Positions 28,357-36,069 of a DNA stretch of 64,000 nucleotides are shown here, one piece after another. The notes under the pieces are model-generated. The model saw nothing but the letters and a program-made list of their open reading frames with translations, was not told the DNA's origin and did no database searches. A program made the translations under genes and the position numbers. This stretch comes from Anaerolineales bacterium (lineage in GTDB: Bacteria; Chloroflexota; Anaerolineae; Anaerolineales; Villigracilaceae): positions 1,240,001 through 1,304,000 of the forward strand of contig CP129480.1 in assembly GCA_030583885.1 (NCBI GenBank). Direction: 5' to 3'. Numbering within the stretch: the stretch's first letter is position 1; each line of letters opens with the position of its first letter.

Positions 28357-29508
28357 ATGGCAACCGGGGTACAAATTCTCATTGTTGAGAGCGATCCAGA
28401 TATTTCTGATTTGATCGGAAGGCAGTCGCTTCAGCCGCTTGGCTATCAGGTGACTGTGGTGGGCGATGCCGCTTCCGCACTTAAACGCGCGGCTCAGACT
28501 CCCCCGGACCTGATCCTCGCCAATTTAAATTTACCCGGCTTAAGCGGAAAAGACCTGCTTGCCGCATTGAATTCGCAAGGCGTGAAATCACCGCTGATCG
28601 TCATCGCCGAAAAGGGGCAGGAAGCGGATGCCATTCAGGCCTTCCGCCTCGGCGCAACGGATGTGCTTTTCTGGCCCCTGCGGGATGCTGAGGTTGTTTC
28701 CATCGTCGAGCGTGCCCTGCGTCAGACGCAGGAGACCCGCGAACGACAAAAATTGGACCGCCAGTTAAAAGCCGCAAATGAAGAACTTCAGCACAGATTG
28801 CGCGACCTGACCACCATCCTTGCCACTGCAAAGGCCGTGGTCTTGATGACAGACCAGCGCATGTTGTTTGACCGCATCCTAGAAAGCGCCATGCAGGTGG
28901 CAGAGGCGGATATGTGCTGGCTGATGTTGCGCGAGGAAAAAAGCAATGTCTATTTGCTCCGTGCCCAGCGCAACCTGCCAGATGCATGGGCAAAGAAGAT
29001 GAACCAGCCGGTGGATGACGGCCTTAGTTCCCTCGTGGCGCTCTCGGGGGAAAGTTTGCTGATGAACGGCGCGCCGTTGCAAAAGTTTAAGCTGGCTGTG
29101 TTGGGGAAAGCGGTGGGCGTGATCCCGATTAAGATCAAAAACGAAGTGATCGGGCTGTTGATTGTCGTGCGCAGGAATGATCGTGAACTTTCCCGCGATG
29201 CACAGACCATGCTTGAAGCAATGGCCGATTTCGCCTCGATTTCACTGGTGAATGCACGTTTATTCCGCGCCCTGGAGCAGACGGCCGAAAATGCGCGAGC
29301 GGGTGAGAAACAGCGTCATGCCGCGCTTGAGATGATCCGCGAAGCCATCCACAGCGAATTGCAAGCCGCGGGTTACCCGCTTAACCTGGTGCTGACAGAG
29401 ATGCCCGGAACACTTAACCCGGATCAAAGGAAGGCGCTTGAATCCGTTCAGGCAGCATTACAGCGCCTGTCGCGTTCCTCTGAAAAGACAGTGGTTACCT
29501 CGGAATAA
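28357..29508 (+). CDS. pseudo-receiver + GAF signalling protein
   Basis: A 383-residue protein. Residues 1-120 fold as a receiver domain, but the phospho-acceptor aspartate is Asn (DLILANLNLPGLSG) and the usual Lys-Pro is Trp-Pro (DVLFWPLRDAE), so phosphorylation is unlikely. A coiled coil (about 125-155), a GAF domain (about 160-310) and a helical C-terminus follow. It precedes the kinase at 29526 by 17 bases, whose N-terminal receiver is degenerate in the same manner. Probably a partner in one sensory complex. Confidence 0.88.
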   Translation: MATGVQILIVESDPDISDLIGRQSLQPLGYQVTVVGDAASALKRAAQTPPDLILANLNLPGLSGKDLLAALNSQGVKSPLIVIAEKGQEADAIQAFRLGATDVLFWPLRDAEVVSIVERALRQTQETRERQKLDRQLKAANEELQHRLRDLTTILATAKAVVLMTDQRMLFDRILESAMQVAEADMCWLMLREEKSNVYLLRAQRNLPDAWAKKMNQPVDDGLSSLVALSGESLLMNGAPLQKFKLAVLGKAVGVIPIKIKNEVIGLLIVVRRNDRELSRDAQTMLEAMADFASISLVNARLFRALEQTAENARAGEKQRHAALEMIREAIHSELQAAGYPLNLVLTEMPGTLNPDQRKALESVQAALQRLSRSSEKTVVTSE

Positions 29509-29525
29509 TGAAATAATTTGATCAC

Positions 29526-30974
29526 ATGGCAAAAAACGACCTTATTTTACTGGCGCTAAACCCATCCCCGATTCTGGATCTAATGGAGCGGGCTTTGCAT
29601 GCGGCGGGTTTTGAGGTGGCGATTGCACACGACCGTCCCGGGGTGGATAAATCGATACAGGAAGCCATCCCGGCCTTGATGATCATTGGCGAGAAGGTTT
29701 CAGATCAGGAGGGTTTGTCGGTCTCAAATGATATGCTTGCACGTTTCCCCACGATGCCGATCATTTATTATGCCGAAAAGGATACCAGCGGGGTCGCCAA
29801 ATCTGTCCTGCGCATGGGGTTAAGCGGGTATCTGTATCCCCCATTAAAAATGGCGGATATTGTTGATGAAGTCCAGCGGAGCCTTGGCCGCGCGCGCAGC
29901 CTGGGAGACTGGCTGAGACGCGAGGTAAAGCGCACGACGGCATCTCTGGAGAAAAAAGCTAAAATTTCAGAAGCCGAACGCATCAAGTTGGAGGCGATCA
30001 TCGGGAACATTCAGGACGGTGTCATCGTGACGGACGAGAAGCAAGCCGTCCTGCTCCTTAATCGGGCCATACGCGATATCTTCAACCTGGGTGATGGGGA
30101 ACTGACGGGCAAGTCCCTCAAGGATATGATTACAAATGCCGATTTGAGAGCCATGTTGATTCGTTCGGGCGAGGGACCGTTGAAATATCACGAGATCAAT
30201 TTTGACGATGGGCGGGTTTTCAATGCACAATATACACCCATTCCAAAAATCGGCGCGGCAATTACCATGCAGGATATTTCCTATCTCAAGGAGCTCGACC
30301 GCCTAAAAAGCGATTTCATCCACACCGTTTCGCATGACCTGCGCTCTCCCCTGACCGCCATCCTTGGGTATACGGAATTGATCGAGCGTACGGGATCGTT
30401 AAACCAAAACCAGCAGGAATTTTTACACCGCCTGCAGGGCAGTGTTCAACATATTACATCCCTGGTCAATGAACTGCTTGATCTGGGGCGCCTTGAAGCC
30501 GGGTTTGATACGCGCCGCGAGGCTGTCCAGCTTGAAGGCGTCCTAAAATATACACTCGACATGTTCGATTCCCAGATGAAGAAAAAGAAGATCACGCTGA
30601 CTGCGGATACTGCGCCAAATTTGCAGCCTTTGCGCGCGAATCCGATCCGCATCCGCCAAATGCTGGATAATCTTGTCGGAAATGCCATTAAATATACACA
30701 GGATGGCGGACAGATTAAGGTCAGTATGTCGATGCAGGAAAACCAGATCGTTCTCAAGATTGAAGATAATGGCCCGGGAATTCCACACGAGGAGCAAAAC
30801 CGCGTCTTCGAGAAATTCTACCGTGCCACAAATGCGACCGAAGGGGTGGAAGGCTCCGGACTGGGCCTGGCCATCGTTAATTCAATTGTGGAAAGCCATC
30901 AGGGACGCATCTGGGTTGAGTCGACGCTGGGGGTGGGTTCGACCTTTTTCGTGCTTCTCCCCGCACAGGAATAG
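29526..30974 (+). CDS. sensor histidine kinase with pseudo-receiver and PAS domains
   Basis: A 482-residue soluble kinase. Domains in order: degenerate receiver (1-120; acceptor region ALMIIGEKVSDQEG lacks Asp and GYLYPPLKM lacks the Lys), coiled coil, PAS (about 155-255; AIIGNIQDGVIVTDEKQAVLLLN), HisKA with FIHTVSHDLRSPLTAILGY, and HATPase_c with N box (NLVGNAIKYT), DNGPGIP and GSGLGLAIV. The kinase core is intact. No response regulator with a functional receiver is adjacent, so its target lies elsewhere. A terminator follows. Confidence 0.94.
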   Translation: MAKNDLILLALNPSPILDLMERALHAAGFEVAIAHDRPGVDKSIQEAIPALMIIGEKVSDQEGLSVSNDMLARFPTMPIIYYAEKDTSGVAKSVLRMGLSGYLYPPLKMADIVDEVQRSLGRARSLGDWLRREVKRTTASLEKKAKISEAERIKLEAIIGNIQDGVIVTDEKQAVLLLNRAIRDIFNLGDGELTGKSLKDMITNADLRAMLIRSGEGPLKYHEINFDDGRVFNAQYTPIPKIGAAITMQDISYLKELDRLKSDFIHTVSHDLRSPLTAILGYTELIERTGSLNQNQQEFLHRLQGSVQHITSLVNELLDLGRLEAGFDTRREAVQLEGVLKYTLDMFDSQMKKKKITLTADTAPNLQPLRANPIRIRQMLDNLVGNAIKYTQDGGQIKVSMSMQENQIVLKIEDNGPGIPHEEQNRVFEKFYRATNATEGVEGSGLGLAIVNSIVESHQGRIWVESTLGVGSTFFVLLPAQE

Positions 30975-30991
30975 ATACTATGACTTAAAAT

Positions 30992-31025
30992 GTTGCCGCC
31001 GGGTTGAACACCCGGCGGCAACTTT
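30992..31025 (+). terminator. Rho-independent terminator
   Basis: GTTGCCGCCGGG / CCCGGCGGCAAC arms (12 bases, perfect) with a 7-base loop and a short T-run, after the kinase gene. Confidence 0.8.
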
Positions 31026-31156
31026 CGCCAAAGGAGGAGACAGAGAGGAGTTTGTTGGAGGTGTCTTGGTTCCGTCTCCGCATTAATATTAATCGATTCC
31101 CCGTTTTCCGCCATAGCCAAATGTCACTGATTGAAAGTGATAATCTTCACAAGGGT

Positions 31157-31573
31157 TTATGGGTTTAAAAGGAAATCCCGTGCCTGTAAAATGGCATCTT
31201 CCACATGAACATACGATTTTATCGTCAGTCCGGGGTCGGAATTCCCGGTGATCATTTTGGATATTGTTCGTTCCCTTTGATGCAGGCATAAAACGGGTTT
31301 GCCGATATTCAAGGCAAATCCAATTTCATACCCCACTCCGTGCGAAGGCACACTGATCTCCGCGATCAGCACATCGCAACCCTTTATCCAGTTCACATCA
31401 CGCGCATAGACATCCTGTGGCGTGAGCATATGCTCATTTTCGATTGCTTCCGATCGGGCTAGGTGGGAGGTCGGAATTTCATGCCCATCCATTGAAAGCG
31501 CGGCGACAAGCTGTTGATACACGTTTTCAAGCCCGCGCCCGCCTGTAATGGAACATGCAAAATAAATGTTCAT
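31157..31573 (-). CDS. nucleoside 2-deoxyribosyltransferase-fold protein, DNPH1 (Rcl)-like
   Basis: A 138-residue protein of the 2'-deoxynucleoside 5'-phosphate N-hydrolase group. IYFACSITGGR at the N-terminus, DVYARDVNWIKGCDVLIAEI, and the catalytic-region GVGYEIGFAL with its Glu match mammalian DNPH1 closely, which splits the N-glycosidic bond of modified dNMPs and so cleans the nucleotide pool. It is the last gene of a minus-strand string that begins with ssb. It lies 3 bases after the PH-like membrane protein gene. Confidence 0.85.
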   Translation of the reverse strand: MNIYFACSITGGRGLENVYQQLVAALSMDGHEIPTSHLARSEAIENEHMLTPQDVYARDVNWIKGCDVLIAEISVPSHGVGYEIGFALNIGKPVLCLHQRERTISKMITGNSDPGLTIKSYVHVEDAILQARDFLLNP

Positions 31574-31576
31574 TTG

Positions 31577-32185
31577 TTATTTACGCGGCAGGCGGGAGAG
31601 GATCGAAGCGTCCCGTTTTTTTTGCACGGTCTCTGTTGTGAGACCCGTCCTCATGCTTTCCAGTTCCGAGCTGAAGCGCATCCAGTCCTCCACAAGGATC
31701 ACAAAATGCGGTGTCTTGTCCTTGAAGAAAAGCGGTGACAGGAACAGCCGCAAGGCGGATTGGGACATCGGAAAGGCATTCAGTTCAAGCACGATCACCG
31801 TCATTTTTGCGATCGGCTGGACGATCTCCGCCTGCCATTTTGAAACGCTGCTGGGCGGGAACAAAACGCCCATGTTTGCAGACGACGTGCGCCTGATCCT
31901 TTTATACGAAATATCGAGACGCAGGAGCGGCGTGGCAAGCCGCAAGTGATCGTTGAAAGCCCGCACATAGGCGCCTTTTCGCAGGAACAGCAAGGCAAGC
32001 CCGATGAAGATGTTCAGCCCGCCAACGCTTGCCATCCCCAGCCAGCGCCATTGTTCGAACCCGAGATTGTAAATTCCCCACGAAACGCCCAGCAATGCGA
32101 ATCCAAGTACAAGGATTGCGGGCCACCAGCGGTTGATCATGTGGGTGTAAATCACCAGGGGGTAACGACGCCCGCCTCTTGCCAT
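31577..32185 (-). CDS. membrane protein with two TM segments and PH-like domain
   Basis: A 202-residue protein I cannot name. Two hydrophobic segments (WWPAILVLGFALLGVSWGIY and MASVGGLNIFIGLALLFL) are followed by a soluble part of about 120 residues with the strand pattern of a bacterial PH-like domain (FNDHLRLATPLLRLDISYKRIRR...). It lies between the translin and DNPH1-like genes with gaps of 3 bases each, so it is in the same operon. Confidence 0.8.
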   Translation of the reverse strand: MARGGRRYPLVIYTHMINRWWPAILVLGFALLGVSWGIYNLGFEQWRWLGMASVGGLNIFIGLALLFLRKGAYVRAFNDHLRLATPLLRLDISYKRIRRTSSANMGVLFPPSSVSKWQAEIVQPIAKMTVIVLELNAFPMSQSALRLFLSPLFFKDKTPHFVILVEDWMRFSSELESMRTGLTTETVQKKRDASILSRLPRK

Positions 32186-32188
32186 ATC

Positions 32189-32872
32189 CTATTTAGCCTC
32201 TTTTGGCTTGACAGCGCTCGGGACTCCGCCCTGAGCCGGTTCGCTGTTCAATTGAACAATTAACTTCCCGATGGCCTGTTCGAGATGCTCACCGCGCAGG
32301 CTGAAGGTGATGTCGCCGCGGGTCTTTTCGATGATGCCGCGCGCGAGGTCGGTCTGTCGGCGCAGTCCGTTGGTGATCGCGTCGGGATAATCCATGGTGA
32401 CCATGACGGAGTAGATCTCGTCCATGTAGCCGAGCAGGCGCTCCACTTCCGTTGAATATCCGTGACGCAGAATATCCAGCGTGCGGCGGCGCAGTTCGCC
32501 GACGACCTCTGCCAGCCCGTTGAGATAGGTTGCGGGTTCAACGACCAGCTCCTCGGGAGTCTGAAGCGGTTCGTTCTTTATCAAGGCGCAGGTGACGTTC
32601 GCCTCCACAAATTCCTTCAAGGCATCCTGTGTGTATCCCGCATAGAACAGGTCGGGGTGGGATGCAAGGGAATTTCGGAGCGTATCCGCCAGCTGACGCG
32701 CCTCCTGTAATTGCGTGTTCATCGCCTGTGTGTCATCGCGATGGACGGCGCGAATGGCGAGGGAACAGGCGCGCGTGAGCTGGCGTGCCTGGGAAAGCGC
32801 CTGGTCACGCGCGGATGTACGCGCATCGAACTTTTTGCGGATCTGTTCGGCAATGTGTTCCAGTTTTTCCAT
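32189..32872 (-). CDS. bacterial translin-family protein
   Basis: A 227-residue all-helical protein. The region ATYLNGLAEVVGELRRRTLDILRHG....ERLLGYMDEIYSVMVTMDYPDAITNGLRRQTDLARGIIEKTRGDITFSLRGEHLEQAI has the helices and spacing of translin (TSN): GDLRR, the EIY..L...DYPD.. and LRRK.D.AR...E.TRGD motifs. Eukaryotic translin binds single-stranded nucleic acids and forms the C3PO RNase with TRAX; the TRAX catalytic Glu-Glu-Asp set is not evident here. Such bacterial proteins are often misnamed haloacid dehalogenase. ssb and DUF3467 genes lie just upstream, suggesting single-strand nucleic-acid work. Confidence 0.82.
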   Translation of the reverse strand: MEKLEHIAEQIRKKFDARTSARDQALSQARQLTRACSLAIRAVHRDDTQAMNTQLQEARQLADTLRNSLASHPDLFYAGYTQDALKEFVEANVTCALIKNEPLQTPEELVVEPATYLNGLAEVVGELRRRTLDILRHGYSTEVERLLGYMDEIYSVMVTMDYPDAITNGLRRQTDLARGIIEKTRGDITFSLRGEHLEQAIGKLIVQLNSEPAQGGVPSAVKPKEAK

Positions 32873-32878
32873 GCGGTT

Positions 32879-33214
32879 TTACTCTTTGGGCGGGTCGGGC
32901 GGTTGTTGGAATGGGCGGAAGAGGTTATCTGCGAGGGTGGTGTTGGTGGGGACGGGGATCTCTCCGAAAGCGGCCTCGTACCGCCCGATATTTTCAGTGA
33001 GTGCCTTGACCAGTAATTTTGCGCTAAGCGGGGTCATGACCACGCGTGAGCGGATTTTTGCCTGCGGTTCACCGGGCAGGAGGTGGGCAAAGTCAATCAC
33101 AATGTCGGCAGGCGAGTGGGCGATGCGCGCAAGGTTGGCGTAGACAAGTTCAAGGTCTGCGGGAAGCACAAGCGTGGGGCTGGCAGGTCTGGGAGGGGTT
33201 TGAGGCGTGGTCAT
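32879..33214 (-). CDS. DUF3467-family protein
   Basis: A 111-residue protein with the DUF3467 pattern: LELVYANLARIAHSPADIVIDFAHLLPGEPQAKIRSRVVMTPLSAKLLVKALTENI. Function unknown. Gap to ssb upstream is 26 bases and to translin downstream 6 bases. The repeated association with nucleic-acid genes here is the only clue to role. Confidence 0.88.
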   Translation of the reverse strand: MTTPQTPPRPASPTLVLPADLELVYANLARIAHSPADIVIDFAHLLPGEPQAKIRSRVVMTPLSAKLLVKALTENIGRYEAAFGEIPVPTNTTLADNLFRPFQQPPDPPKE

Positions 33215-33240
33215 GTATTTGGCCTGTATCCATCGAATGG

Positions 33241-33666
33241 TTAGAACGGGATATCGTCTTCCGGGGGCAGTTCCGCCATTTCCATGCCGCCGCCTGCCGT
33301 GGGACCCGCATCAGTTTCCCCGCGCGAGGAGAGGAAGCGCACGGTGGAAGCTGTCACTTCAAAGGATGTGCCGGCGGTGCCGTCCTGCTTTGTCCAGATG
33401 CGCGGTCCGCCTGTGGCTTTGTCCGGCGTGAGGCGTCCTTCGATCAAAACCTTTGACCCTTTTTTGACATACTGGTTGCATACCTCCGCTGTTTTGCCCC
33501 AGGTGGATATGCGGAACCAGATGGTCTCCTTGACCTGTTCGCCATTGCCGGCCGTGTATTGGCGATTGGTGGCAACCGAAAAAGATGTAACGGCCTGACC
33601 GGATGGTGTGTAGCGCATTTCCGGGTCCTTGCCTACATTGCCGACGATAATAATGGTGTGATACAT
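33241..33666 (-). CDS. ssb: single-stranded DNA-binding protein
   Basis: A 141-residue SSB: OB fold (IIVGNVGKDPEMRYTPSGQAVTSFSVATNRQY...ETIWFRISTWGKTAEVCNQYVKKGSKVLIEGRL) and the acidic C-terminal tip ending DDIPF that recruits partner enzymes. The start at 33666 follows AAGGAG. It heads the minus-strand string ssb, DUF3467, translin, PH-like, DNPH1-like. Could be a second SSB of the organism, as replication-linked ssb usually sits by rpsF/rpsR. Confidence 0.96.
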   Translation of the reverse strand: MYHTIIIVGNVGKDPEMRYTPSGQAVTSFSVATNRQYTAGNGEQVKETIWFRISTWGKTAEVCNQYVKKGSKVLIEGRLTPDKATGGPRIWTKQDGTAGTSFEVTASTVRFLSSRGETDAGPTAGGGMEMAELPPEDDIPF

Positions 33667-33822
33667 GGGGGAAGTCTCCTTAGAGTTGAGGTACCCGTCG
33701 AAAGGCGGCGGGGGAATAGGGCGTTTCAATTTTACACCAATCCCCCCCGTGTTATGTAAGAAAATATATTGCAGGATTGTCTCATTTAAATAGTTCGGAC
33801 CAAATAACCGGAGGAGAAAACC

Positions 33823-34356
33823 ATGTCTGAATCCACACCGAAACGCTACCATCCTGCGCACGCCGCCATTCACTGGCTGATGGCTTTGCTTGTCTTTATG
33901 ATGCTCGGCATAGGCAAGTTTGCGATGCCGGGGATATCCCCTGAAGACCCGCAGAAGGCAATGATGCTGCAAAGCCACACCTATATTGGCGGTGGGATCG
34001 CGCTATTGCTCATCATCCGCTTGATCCTGCGGTTTACGGTCAAGTCCCCTGCGCCGGCCGATGCGGGCAATGCCTTCCTGAATCTCGTTGGGAAGGCGGT
34101 GCATGTCCTGCTTTACCTGCTTGTGATCGGCATGGCGGTCAGCGGATTGGGGATGTATCAACTGGCAAACCTGCCCGCGGTGTTCAGCGGGGCCCAAGCC
34201 TATCCATCGAATTTCTTTGATTACCTGCCGCGCATGGGGCACGGACTTCTCTCCTGGCTGCTGCTTGCGCTGGTTGGGCTTCATGTTGGCGCTGCGCTGT
34301 TTCATCAGTTTATCAGGAAGGATAACCTGCTCGCCCGCATGTGGTTTGGCAAATAA
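33823..34356 (+). CDS. cytochrome b561-type membrane protein
   Basis: A 177-residue, four-helix di-haem b protein of the bacterial cytochrome b561 (YodB/CybB) family, which moves electrons between quinones and periplasmic or membrane acceptors. Haem histidines are in HPAHAAIHWLMA, QSHTYIGGGIALL, VHVLLYLLVIGMAVSG and GHGLLSWLLLALVGLHVGAALFHQF. GGAGGAGAAAACC precedes the ATG. Followed by a terminator, so monocistronic. Confidence 0.94.
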   Translation: MSESTPKRYHPAHAAIHWLMALLVFMMLGIGKFAMPGISPEDPQKAMMLQSHTYIGGGIALLLIIRLILRFTVKSPAPADAGNAFLNLVGKAVHVLLYLLVIGMAVSGLGMYQLANLPAVFSGAQAYPSNFFDYLPRMGHGLLSWLLLALVGLHVGAALFHQFIRKDNLLARMWFGK

Positions 34357-34369
34357 TGTTTGACTCCCG

Positions 34370-34416
34370 GGGCGGATGGGATGATAATCAAAGAAATCCC
34401 ATCCGCCCTTTTTTGT
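34370..34416 (+). terminator. Rho-independent terminator
   Basis: GGGCGGATGGGAT / ATCCCATCCGCCC hairpin (13 bases) followed by TTTTTT. Confidence 0.9.
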
Positions 34417-34426
34417 TTTAATCGCC

Positions 34427-34792
34427 ATGGAATGGACCATCGAATATATAGCCAGTGAACACACTCTTTATGTGAAAACAAGGGGGGTGTTAACCGCGCG
34501 GGACGCGAATACCATGGTCAGGGAGATCGTTGAGGTTGCGGCGGCCCATCGCTGTGACCGGCAGATCGTCGACCACCGCGAAACGACCTTTGCATTGAGC
34601 CTTTTTGAATATTACGAGCGCCCTGAAGTCAACGTCAGGATCGGGATCTCCCGCCGCTGGAGGATCGCCATGGTCTTCAAGGAGTTAACCCAGGATACGC
34701 ATTTCATGGAGACCGTTTTCAGGAATCGAGGATACAACTTTTGCCAGTTTGACGATCTGGAAGAAGCCCGGGCGTGGCTGTTGAGCGGGTAA
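34427..34792 (+). CDS. SpoIIAA/STAS-like protein
   Basis: A 121-residue protein with the beta-alpha pattern of SpoIIAA-like domains (WTIEYIASEHTLYVKTRGVLTARDANTMVREIVEVAAAHRCDRQIVDHRE...). A central IVDHRET corresponds to the strand carrying the phosphorylatable Ser in true anti-anti-sigma factors, but no such Ser is clear. Role unknown. Its ATG lies just after the cytochrome terminator; its own terminator follows directly. Confidence 0.7.
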   Translation: MEWTIEYIASEHTLYVKTRGVLTARDANTMVREIVEVAAAHRCDRQIVDHRETTFALSLFEYYERPEVNVRIGISRRWRIAMVFKELTQDTHFMETVFRNRGYNFCQFDDLEEARAWLLSG

Positions 34793-34824
34793 AAAATGAA
34801 GGCTGAAAGCCTTCATTTTTTTGG
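34791..34824 (+). terminator. Rho-independent terminator
   Basis: AAAATGAAGGC / GCCTTCATTTT with a 5-base loop and T-run, starting in the stop codon region of the SpoIIAA-like gene. Confidence 0.9.
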
Positions 34825-34940
34825 ACCAGTTTTCGGAGAAGCCCCGGGCGGAGCATTTGTCCGCCCGAATAGTACCAAGGTACGGGAACTTTTTTGAAGC
34901 GGTTATCGTTTCATAGGGGCTGAAAGAAACGAGGTACAAC

Positions 34941-35885
34941 ATGAAACTTACAACCAACAGCATTATTATCATATTCGGCATCCTGGCATTATGCGTGCTT
35001 GCCATGTTCCCGATCAGTGTTCTGGCATTTCAATCCGGCCAGCCCAAAGCGGACCCGCAGGCCACGGTGCAGGCGATGGTGACGCAGACGGTGATCGCGC
35101 TGACGCTCAACGCGCCGACGCAGACCCCGCCTCCGCCCACGCCGACGCTTGATCCTGCCACCCAGGCACCGACCGCCACTGTGACATCTCCCGCTCCCAC
35201 CGCAGTGACCTACTGTGACTGGGTTGCCTTCGTCAAGGACGTGACCGTGGCCGACGGCACGACCTTGGCGCCGGGCGAGGTCTTCATCAAGACCTGGCGC
35301 TTGAAGAACCGCGGAACATGCGCATGGACGACGGATTACATGCTGGTCTTCAACAGCGGCTCGCAAATGGGCGGCACCACCGCCGTGCGGCTGCCGGGCC
35401 ATGTGGCGCCCGGCCAGACGGTGGATGTCTCCGTGACGCTGACCGCGCCCTCCACCGCCGGCTCCTACAGCGGCTATTGGATGCTCCGCAACGCCGCCGG
35501 TACATTGTTCGGGACAGGGGACAAGGCGAACGTCCCGTTTTATGTGGATATCAAGGTCAAAAAGCAGGAAACGGTCACGCATGGAACCGTCGGAGGTAAC
35601 CTGTGCTACCCGAGCGAATTCAACCCGCCCATGACGCTCTATTTGGAGAATGCTCACACGGGTCAGCGCATCCAGTTCGCCATCGTGGAGAACCAGATCA
35701 CCTACAGCGTGCTGGTCCCTGCGGGCAGATACTATGCCTATGCCTGGGCGCCCGGTTACAACCTTGAAGGCGCGTACACCCACTCGAGCGGCTTGATGAA
35801 GTCCTTTTTCGTGGAGGGCGGCTCGACCACCCCCTTCATCAACCTGTGCGACTGGAGCCCAAATCCGCACGCGCGCGGCGAGTAG
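34941..35885 (+). CDS. secreted protein with NBR1-type (FW) Ig domain
   Basis: A 314-residue protein: N-terminal hydrophobic signal/anchor (SIIIIFGILALCVLAMF), a Pro/Thr-rich linker (PTQTPPPPTPTLDPATQAP), an FW domain (about 90-205) with the typical Trp residues in CDWVAF, FIKTWRLKN, TCAWTT and YSGYWML, and a C-terminal carboxypeptidase-regulatory-like beta domain of about 100 residues (TLYLENAHTGQRIQFAIVENQITYSVLVPAG). The FW part is similar to that of the CAP lipoprotein at 24023-25054. GAGG precedes the ATG. Likely a surface adhesion or sensing protein. Confidence 0.9.
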   Translation: MKLTTNSIIIIFGILALCVLAMFPISVLAFQSGQPKADPQATVQAMVTQTVIALTLNAPTQTPPPPTPTLDPATQAPTATVTSPAPTAVTYCDWVAFVKDVTVADGTTLAPGEVFIKTWRLKNRGTCAWTTDYMLVFNSGSQMGGTTAVRLPGHVAPGQTVDVSVTLTAPSTAGSYSGYWMLRNAAGTLFGTGDKANVPFYVDIKVKKQETVTHGTVGGNLCYPSEFNPPMTLYLENAHTGQRIQFAIVENQITYSVLVPAGRYYAYAWAPGYNLEGAYTHSSGLMKSFFVEGGSTTPFINLCDWSPNPHARGE

Positions 35886-35896
35886 TTGAAAGAAAC

Positions 35897-35935
35897 AACG
35901 TCCCCCGAATCGCCAATTCGGGGGACGTTGCTGTT
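35897..35935 (+). terminator. hairpin terminator
   Basis: AACGTCCCCCGAAT / ATTCGGGGGACGTT, 14 perfect pairs, loop of 5, short imperfect T-run (GCTGTTTG), 11 bases after the stop. Confidence 0.75.
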
Positions 35936-35966
35936 TGTGCGCGGGTGCTATAATCCGCCAAGTCAT

Positions 35967-36032
35967 TTACCGCGAAGAGACGAAGAGCGCGAAGGGTAAA
36001 AAATCTTTGCGTCCATCGCGCCTTCGCGGTGA
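35967..36032. repeat. imperfect palindromic intergenic repeat
   Basis: TTACCGCGAAG at the left pairs with CTTCGCGGTGAA at the right, with further weaker inner pairing (gcgcgaagg / ctttgcgt.catcgcgcc). It lies between a TATAAT box (35949-35954) and the GNAT gene and would be in its leader. The similar build of other palindromes in the window suggests a dispersed family. Confidence 0.65.
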
Positions 36033-36069
36033 AAAAACGAGTATTCGATAGTTCAAAAGGAATCATCCA

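Noticed and set aside
34989-35966. 325-codon minus-strand open frame opposite the FW-domain gene
   Set aside because: His/Arg/Gly-rich shadow that crosses the terminator hairpin; the plus-strand frame has signal peptide and FW domain.
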